From NCBI GenBank assembly GCA_023205875.1, contig CP060764.1:186001-250000 (forward strand): a stretch of 64,000 nucleotides of DNA. The letters are read 5' to 3'. Each line of letters opens with the position of its first letter. Within the stretch, counting starts at the first letter, position 1. A program made the translations under genes and the position numbers. The DNA comes from Chloropicon primus. Taxonomy: Eukaryota > Chlorophyta > Chloropicophyceae > Chloropicales > Chloropicaceae. Under the pieces are notes generated by a model. The model was not told the DNA's origin and did not search any database. It saw only the letters and a program-made list of their open reading frames with translations. Positions 59,201-64,000 of the stretch are shown in pieces.

Positions 59201-59934
59201 AGCTGAGGAAAAACGAAACGATCGCTTCCAAGCTCCAAGAGATCAGTCACTACTGCATTCAGAACGACAAGGAGAGAGTGAACATGCTGGTGGACACGGG
59301 CGCAGGGCAACTTGAGAACTACCCGGAAAGGCTGAGGAAGCTCGTCAGGAGAGATAACAAGCTCGGGCTTGGTCTGAAGTCCCTTGGAGAGGACTTCGCA
59401 TTGGGGTGGTTCAAGTTGCTGGAAGAGCTGCAGAAAGTGGTCCAGCAAGAGGTTGCTGAGATGATGAGGGTGAAGGATGCCGCAGAGAGCGCGAGGAGGG
59501 AGGCCAAGGAGAGGAAGAGGCTGAGCGCGCAGCAGAGCACGCAGAGGAAATCAGTGCAGGCATCGAAGAAGAGGAGAAGGGCCACCGCTGCTGGGGTGCA
59601 GCAGCAGCAGCAGCACGTTCCGATGAAGTTTGAGGCGCTCCCGACGATCAACTTCTTGAACACCCACTTCCACACCTTCATGAATGATGGCCAGATTGCT
59701 CCTCCGGACACGCGCTGCGTGGTCCACAAGATGGTTCCCAGGGCGGAGGGAGGGGAGGAGGGGAGACTTCTCTCGTTCTTGTACCTCAAGCCGGGCGTGA
59801 GAGAGAGCGCCGTAACGGACCACTTTGGGGGGGACGTGGATTCCACAAGGAAACTCCTCTCCTCGTGCGTCTCCAGCGGCTTGGTGAAGGAGGTCGCCTC
59901 CTCCAAGGGCACGATGCACTACTTCCTCGCGTGA
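56224..59934 (+). CDS. TFIIIC B-block-binding subunit (GTF3C1-like)
   Basis: Largest TFIIIC subunit, recognising the B-box of tRNA-type RNA polymerase III promoters. Exon 1 (56224-56276, MDITSAVVHQLAAEGKDG) and exon 2 (56475-59934); the intron (56277-56474, 198 nt) has GTAAGT donor and TTCCAG acceptor. 1,170 aa. The N-terminus matches plant B-block proteins (start, then LVELWALAEKY and a helix-turn-helix). A winged-helix region near residue 130-165 (GVLMKNFEEHTKVSQHMAYA, TIQKLEEYGLVVTRSV) is the B-block-type module; further winged-helix-like segments occur. It is shorter than plant or human homologues (about 1,800-2,100). The late region has a basic stretch (KRRRATAAGVQQQQQH) before a final conserved block (FLYLKPGVRESAVTDHF). 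Confidence 0.85.
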
Positions 59935-60001
59935 GGGAACACACGGCGACGGCGGGCGCTCGGCTTTTGTATACAGTAGAAATAGAAGGAGAGCTTTTTG
60001 T

Positions 60002-60006
60002 TGTAA
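60002..60006 (+). promoter_or_regulatory. TGTAA poly(A) signal candidate
   Basis: 68 bases past the TFIIIC stop. Confidence 0.35.
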
Positions 60007-60199
60007 TGTAGATGTTGTGTACTTGTTTTTTGTAGATGCCCGAGCTCTTCAGCAGTGTGTGTGCGTGTGTGGTGTGTGAGAGAGAGGCCCCCAAACAAAG
60101 CGGTGGTGCTCTATAAAGTTATAAAGGTACTATTTCAAGTGAGCGTTCTGTGGTTTTTGTGCTAAGGTTTAAAAAAAAACCACAGGGACCCGTTTTCGT

Positions 60200-61030
60200 T
60201 TAGTACATGGGTGGGAGCTCCTTGGCGGCAGTCGATGGTCCTCCGAGGAAGTCCGTGTACTCCTGGTATGGAGCCTTAGCGAACCTAGTCTCCTTCCAGA
60301 GCTCTGGCGTGAGGAAGGTGTAAGTGTTCTTGACGGCCTCGAAGGTCGCCTTGATGAAGTTACCCATGGTCTTGGTGGTACCGCGAGAGCAGGTGTATAC
60401 GTCCTCGATACCCGCCATCTTAAGAATCTTCTTTGGAGCCATCGAGGCAACGAGTCCGGCTCCCTTTGGAGCAGGAATCAGACGCACGGAGACCGACCCG
60501 CACTTTCCGTGAACCTTGGTTGGCACGGTGTGCACCTTTCCGATCTTGTTACCCCAGTATCCCCTTCTAACTGGTACCATGGACAACTTGGCCGCGATGA
60601 TGGCTCCACGAATGGCGGTGGCAACCTCCTTGGCGCACTTGACGCCCAAGCCCAAGTGTCCGTTCTCATCTCCGACGGCGACGAAGGCCTTGAAACGAGT
60701 TCTCTGACCGGCACTGGTCTGCTTCTGCACTGGCATGATTTTCATGACCTCGTCCTTCAGCTGGGATCCCAAAAAGTAGTCGATGATCTGGTACTCCTTG
60801 ATTGGCATGGAGAACAAGTAAATCTGCTCGAGGGACTTGATCTTTCCGCTCTGGACAAGTCTACCAAGCTTGGTCACAGGGACCCACCTGTCCTCCTCAT
60901 CCTTCCTTCCTCTTCCACGACCACCGCGTCCACCCCTTCCACCTCTTCCACCACGTCCGCCTCTTCCCCTGTCGCCGAAGCCGCGACCGAACCCTCCGCG
61001 TCCTCCTTCCCTCTTTGGTGCGTCCGCCAT
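60200..61030 (-). CDS. RPS2: 40S ribosomal protein uS5 (RPS2)
   Basis: Small-subunit cytosolic ribosomal protein at the mRNA entry and decoding accuracy site. 276 aa, intronless. The start [10 protein letters not shown] at 61030 is the only ATG near the frame start; upstream codons use TTG. N-terminal RGG/Gly-Arg repeats ([14 protein letters not shown], eukaryote-specific) are followed by [36 protein letters not shown], the dsRNA-binding-type S5 domain ([20 protein letters not shown]) and the C-terminal S5 domain ([20 protein letters not shown]), then [12 protein letters not shown]. Normal length for eukaryotes. Confidence 0.97.
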   Translation of the reverse strand: MADAPKREGGRGGFGRGFGDRGRGGRGGRGGRGGRGGRGRGRKDEEDRWVPVTKLGRLVQSGKIKSLEQIYLFSMPIKEYQIIDYFLGSQLKDEVMKIMPVQKQTSAGQRTRFKAFVAVGDENGHLGLGVKCAKEVATAIRGAIIAAKLSMVPVRRGYWGNKIGKVHTVPTKVHGKCGSVSVRLIPAPKGAGLVASMAPKKILKMAGIEDVYTCSRGTTKTMGNFIKATFEAVKNTYTFLTPELWKETRFAKAPYQEYTDFLGGPSTAAKELPPMY

Positions 61031-61639
61031 GATCACAAACAAAACCCTCTCTCTCTCTCTTGCGCCTCCTCCGCTTTTGTGTTGTGTTTTGCTTTCCTCT
61101 TCTTCGCTCCTCCGCCGCCGCCACGAAATATTCTAACAACGACGTGTACATAAGAAACGTCTAGGACGAATTGAAAACGTGTTCTACCAACTAGTATTTG
61201 CTTTGGTGTAGATGTATCGTGTTCTTTTTATAACGTATATCGTAGGTACGTGTATTGTGGAATGACCGCCGTCAATTCTCTGGAGAGTAGAAATTCCATC
61301 TTGGGGATTTCATCTTGGTTTACACCTATTCATGACCTCTACCGTGAAATGGTAAAGTAGTAGTACTGAATTTCATTTCTTTCGGAGCTTTTGCTTTGGG
61401 GGGTCGGCGACGAGGTAGGGGTCGTTGTCTTGGGTTTTTTCGATCCGTTTCGGTCGTATACGCGAGAAGAAGGGGTGACCATCGGATGCCTCCCGTCTTT
61501 CTCTTTCTTTGGATCCCTTCCTTGCAAAGTTTCACCCATGGATGAGGATGGCACGACCGAATGCTTTTCGTTTTTGACTCCAAGGCCCCTCCTGACTCCA
61601 GCACTGCACCACTAGTTGTGATTTCCTTCCTTGGAGTAG
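61031..61639. promoter_or_regulatory. Divergent promoter RPS2 / IMP2-like
   Basis: 609 bp. A CT run (61050-61060) lies close to the RPS2 start; the AT-rich middle (61190-61260) has no gene. Confidence 0.4.
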
Positions 61640-62298
61640 ATGGCGGGATGGTGGGTGGGTCGAGTGGCGAGGGCATCGGCGTGGATCCTTCCCGTCGCCG
61701 CCTTCGCGGATTACGTCGGCACGGTCGAGAGGGTTCCGGATGATACCATGGCTCCCTCCCTTGGACCCGAACCCACGATCGTGTGGGTCGATAAATTCTT
61801 CTGCACACGGAAGTGGCTTGGGAATGACAGGATCGACAGGAGTCTGAGGGGTCAGGTGGTGTACTCAAAGTCTCCCCTCGCGCCGGACGAGTACATGATC
61901 CGTAGGGTCGTTGGGCTTCCAGGGGATTGGGTATCCTCATCGTCGTCGTCGTCGTCGTCCTGCTCGACGGAGGGAGGAGGAGGGAAGCGGGTTCACGTCG
62001 GGCAGGGGCAGATCTGGGTGGAGGGCGACAACCGGAATCCATCCGCCACGGAAGACTGTGATTCGAAGTTCACCTCGGGCTTGGTGAGTCAACCTTCGTT
62101 TTTTCCTCTGAGGCGACGCCAGCCAACTGACTCTCGTCTCGCGTCTCCTCTTTTGCCGTTCAGATCCCTTTCGGCCTGGTTCAGGGGCAGGTCACGAGGG
62201 TCGTGTGGCCCCCGAGTCGAATGGACAGGGTGCGGGACAAGATCGACTTGACGAGGTCCTTCCCCGTGGGCCACGGGCACAGGGACGACCACGCATGA
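61640..62298 (+). CDS. Mitochondrial inner-membrane protease subunit 2-like protein with altered catalytic dyad
   Basis: Exon 1 (61640-62083) and exon 2 (62164-62298); the intron (62084-62163, 80 nt) has GTGAGT donor and TTCAG acceptor, phase 0. 192 aa. S26-family layout: a hydrophobic N-terminal segment (AWILPVAAFADYVGTV), then VPDDTMAPSL where the family has the catalytic Ser in SM-P, EYMIRRVVGLPGDWV where it has the catalytic Lys (KR-V-GLPGD), and IWVEGDN and VTRVVWPPSR as in IMP2. So Ser is Thr and Lys is Arg. A Ser run from TCG triplets follows GLPGD. It may be a pseudoprotease partner of an active IMP1, or an active Thr variant (less likely). Confidence 0.82.
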
Positions 62299-62424
62299 CA
62301 ACCATGCGTGACGATCACGCGTGACGAGAGCAGAGCAGAGCAGAGCAGAGAGCAGTGCCAGATCGATCGTCGCGTCGACGAGAATATACAATAGTCATTA
62401 TTACCAACGTGTTTACGTTCCTTT

Positions 62425-62429
62425 TGTAA
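62425..62429 (+). promoter_or_regulatory. TGTAA poly(A) signal candidate
   Basis: 127 bases past the IMP2-like stop, in the gap to the convergent PP7 gene. Confidence 0.25.
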
Positions 62430-62471
62430 CAGTATTTGTGCACAACAGGACAACGTGGGTTTGGGCGCCCT

Positions 62472-63738
62472 TCACTCCTCGTCCTCGTCCTCCGCAAAGG
62501 CGGAGAAAACAGAGAGCTGAGGCCTCTGCACGGCGGAGAACTGCTTGAATTCCGGGTCCGCGATCTGAGGGTGCCGGAGAACCACGTAGGCGGCTAGGTT
62601 GTAGGTCCTCTCGTCCGGCTCGGCGAACTGGGGGTAGTCCGGAGCGCTGAAGACGGTGACCAGCTTCCCTGATTTTCCCTCGTGGTCAACGGAATAACCC
62701 CCGATAAGAGTTTTCATGTCCTCGCGGTACATGCGGGCGTCCGGCCCCTCGTGTGATCTGATAATCAGCTTGAGCTTGTTCTCCTTGAGGAACTGCTCGG
62801 TTACGTCCGGGCCGAAGAGGAGCCCGATCCCCCTGTTCTCGTTAGGGGCGAGACCTTTGTCCGGCTGTGGATCGCTCCAAAGGACGTCCGTGGAGATGAG
62901 TTGAGACGGCACGAAGTTGTCGGGGTCGAAGCCACCTTTGGACGCCGACCGCAGCTGGCCCATGTTCCCCACCTTCATCTTGTTCTTGTGCCAGTGCTTG
63001 CGCTTCTTCGCCTTGTGCCCCTTGCCCCCCTTGCTCGGCGCGGGGTCGCGGAAGAGGCCGCCGTGGGCGACATAGACCTGGTCCTCGATCACGGCACAGA
63101 GGGGAAGGTTCGCGAACACGCCCTCGCACAACTTGTACACCCTCTCCCAGTTGGAATCCGGGTACTTGAGGCCAAGCTCCTTGTAGAACCCGTAAGCTTG
63201 CGTGCACGAGGAGGACTCGTGGTTCCCCCTCGTCAGGAACACGCTGTCTGGATAGCACAGCTGTTACGGAGAGCAGGAGCAGAGGTTGTGGTGAGTTAGC
63301 CGGGCAGGATGGGAGTCAGCCAGGGTCAAGGAACAACGAAGAAGAAGAAGAACCCTCTCTTACCTTCCAGCTCAGCAGCGTGCTCAGCACCTCCACGCCC
63401 CAGTAGCCTCTGTCCACGAAGTCCCCGTTGAAAAGGAAGAGGTTCTTCTCCGACGGCCGTCCAGCGCTCCCGAGGAGGGTGAGAACGTCGTGGAACTGCC
63501 CGTGCGTGTCCCCCACGATGTTGATCTTCCCGTCCTTGGGAACCTCGATGTCCACCACCGTGGGCTCCTTCCTCAGCAGAGCCTGACAGTCCTTGAGAAG
63601 TTTGGACAAGAGTCTGGTGGGGAAGACGTCCTCGAGGGAGCACTCCTGCCGCCAAGTCGCCTTCTCCAGCACCTCCATCATCGCCTCCACCCACTCGGGC
63701 GTCACCTCATCCCCGTAGCTCTTGATCGTCAAGGTCAT
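62472..63738 (-). CDS. PP7: Serine/threonine phosphatase, plant PP7-like
   Basis: PPP-family metallophosphatase. Two exons: 63364-63738 and 62472-63260; the intron (63261-63363, 103 nt) has GTAAGA donor and AACAG acceptor, phase 0. About 387 aa. All catalytic motifs are present: GDTHGQF, NGDFVDRGYWGVE, RGNHESSSC, VYVAHGGLF, RSHEGPDAR and SAPDYPQF. The Lys/His-rich insert after AHGGLFRDP (KKRKHWHKNKMK) and PNENRGIGLLFGPDVTEQFL match plant PP7 better than PP5 or PPEF; no EF-hands or TPRs. Acidic C-terminus (AEDEDEE). A 5'UTR exon may lie further right: a GTGAGT donor (minus strand, about 63904) and a possible acceptor just upstream of the ATG. Confidence 0.9.
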
Positions 63739-64000
63739 GGCGCCACCAGCTGCGCACAGTGCTTGGGGAGCAACGAGCGTGCGTTAGTCACAACATCCTT
63801 ACTTGTCGTCCATTTCTTTCAACCAAGGGCTCTTTCGAAAGAGGTTGAAACGATTGTGAAACGTGCGGACTCTCCCGACGCTTCTCCCGTCCTCAAACTC
63901 ACCTCCCTCGTCCCCGCTCCGCTCTCTCTCTCCACCGCCGAGCAGCTGCTCTCCGATTGATTTTAAAGAAAAGACAGACGTTTTGGTGGGAGCTGCTGGG
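63739..64000. promoter_or_regulatory. PP7 upstream region to right edge
   Basis: 262 bp with a possible 5'UTR intron of PP7 (donor GTGAGT near 63904, minus strand). No other gene seen. Confidence 0.35.

Overview
This is nuclear DNA of a small-genome photosynthetic eukaryote, most likely a green alga of prasinophyte or chlorophyte type. Several proteins carry green-lineage hallmarks: the pyruvate kinase has the plant cytosolic signatures RFDFSWG, SRGNLGID and LGAETLRG; the PPP phosphatase is plant PP7-like; the TFIIIC subunit is plant B-block-like; and there is a nuclear sigma factor for a plastid RNA polymerase. The motif TGTAA, the usual chlorophyte poly(A) signal, follows many stop codons. 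Coding DNA is GC-rich (one 60-base line I counted was 63% G+C). Genes are dense. Most have no intron; eleven have one short GT-AG intron close to the 5' end. The species is not determined from the sequence.

Layout. 1-12.6 kb: the 3' end of an unknown gene, an AP-3 beta adaptin, organellar EF-Ts, a two-domain ApaG protein, an ABCG half-transporter and a plastid sigma factor. 12.6-15.6 kb: the only large gene-free gap, with an AT-rich core at about 13.56-15.0 kb (25-27% G+C in the lines counted), a candidate centromere or other structural element. 15.6-33 kb: a SEC-C/YchJ-like protein and ALG5, then a stretch rich in acyl-lipid genes (GPAT9-like acyltransferase, two tandem long-chain acyl-CoA synthetases, a two-domain acyl-CoA-binding protein, a FABP-like protein, a membrane-anchored lipocalin) with a TPR-DnaJ co-chaperone and splicing factor CWC22 among them. 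33-44 kb: a class C-like GPCR with a large ectodomain, pyruvate kinase, a prolyl 4-hydroxylase and a JmjC demethylase. 44-51 kb: an ABCG transporter carrying a nearly perfect 1,923-bp internal tandem duplication. 51-64 kb: a chromo/Tudor-like protein, an N-myristoylation-motif UMP-CMP kinase, SAS-6, TFIIIC subunit 1, ribosomal protein uS5, an IMP2-like protease homologue without the normal Ser/Lys dyad, and PP7.

Two properties of the whole window stand out. Strands alternate almost strictly: 28 genes with only four same-strand neighbours. This gives a chain of divergent pairs (usually 350-700 bp apart) and convergent pairs (0-300 bp apart). The most striking single locus is the ABCG gene at 44-51 kb. 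Its three nucleotide-binding domains and their diagnostic variants match an unequal crossover between NBD1 and NBD2 of one ancestral gene, or an assembly artefact that mimics one. No viral element, CRISPR array, tRNA, rRNA or transposon was recognised.
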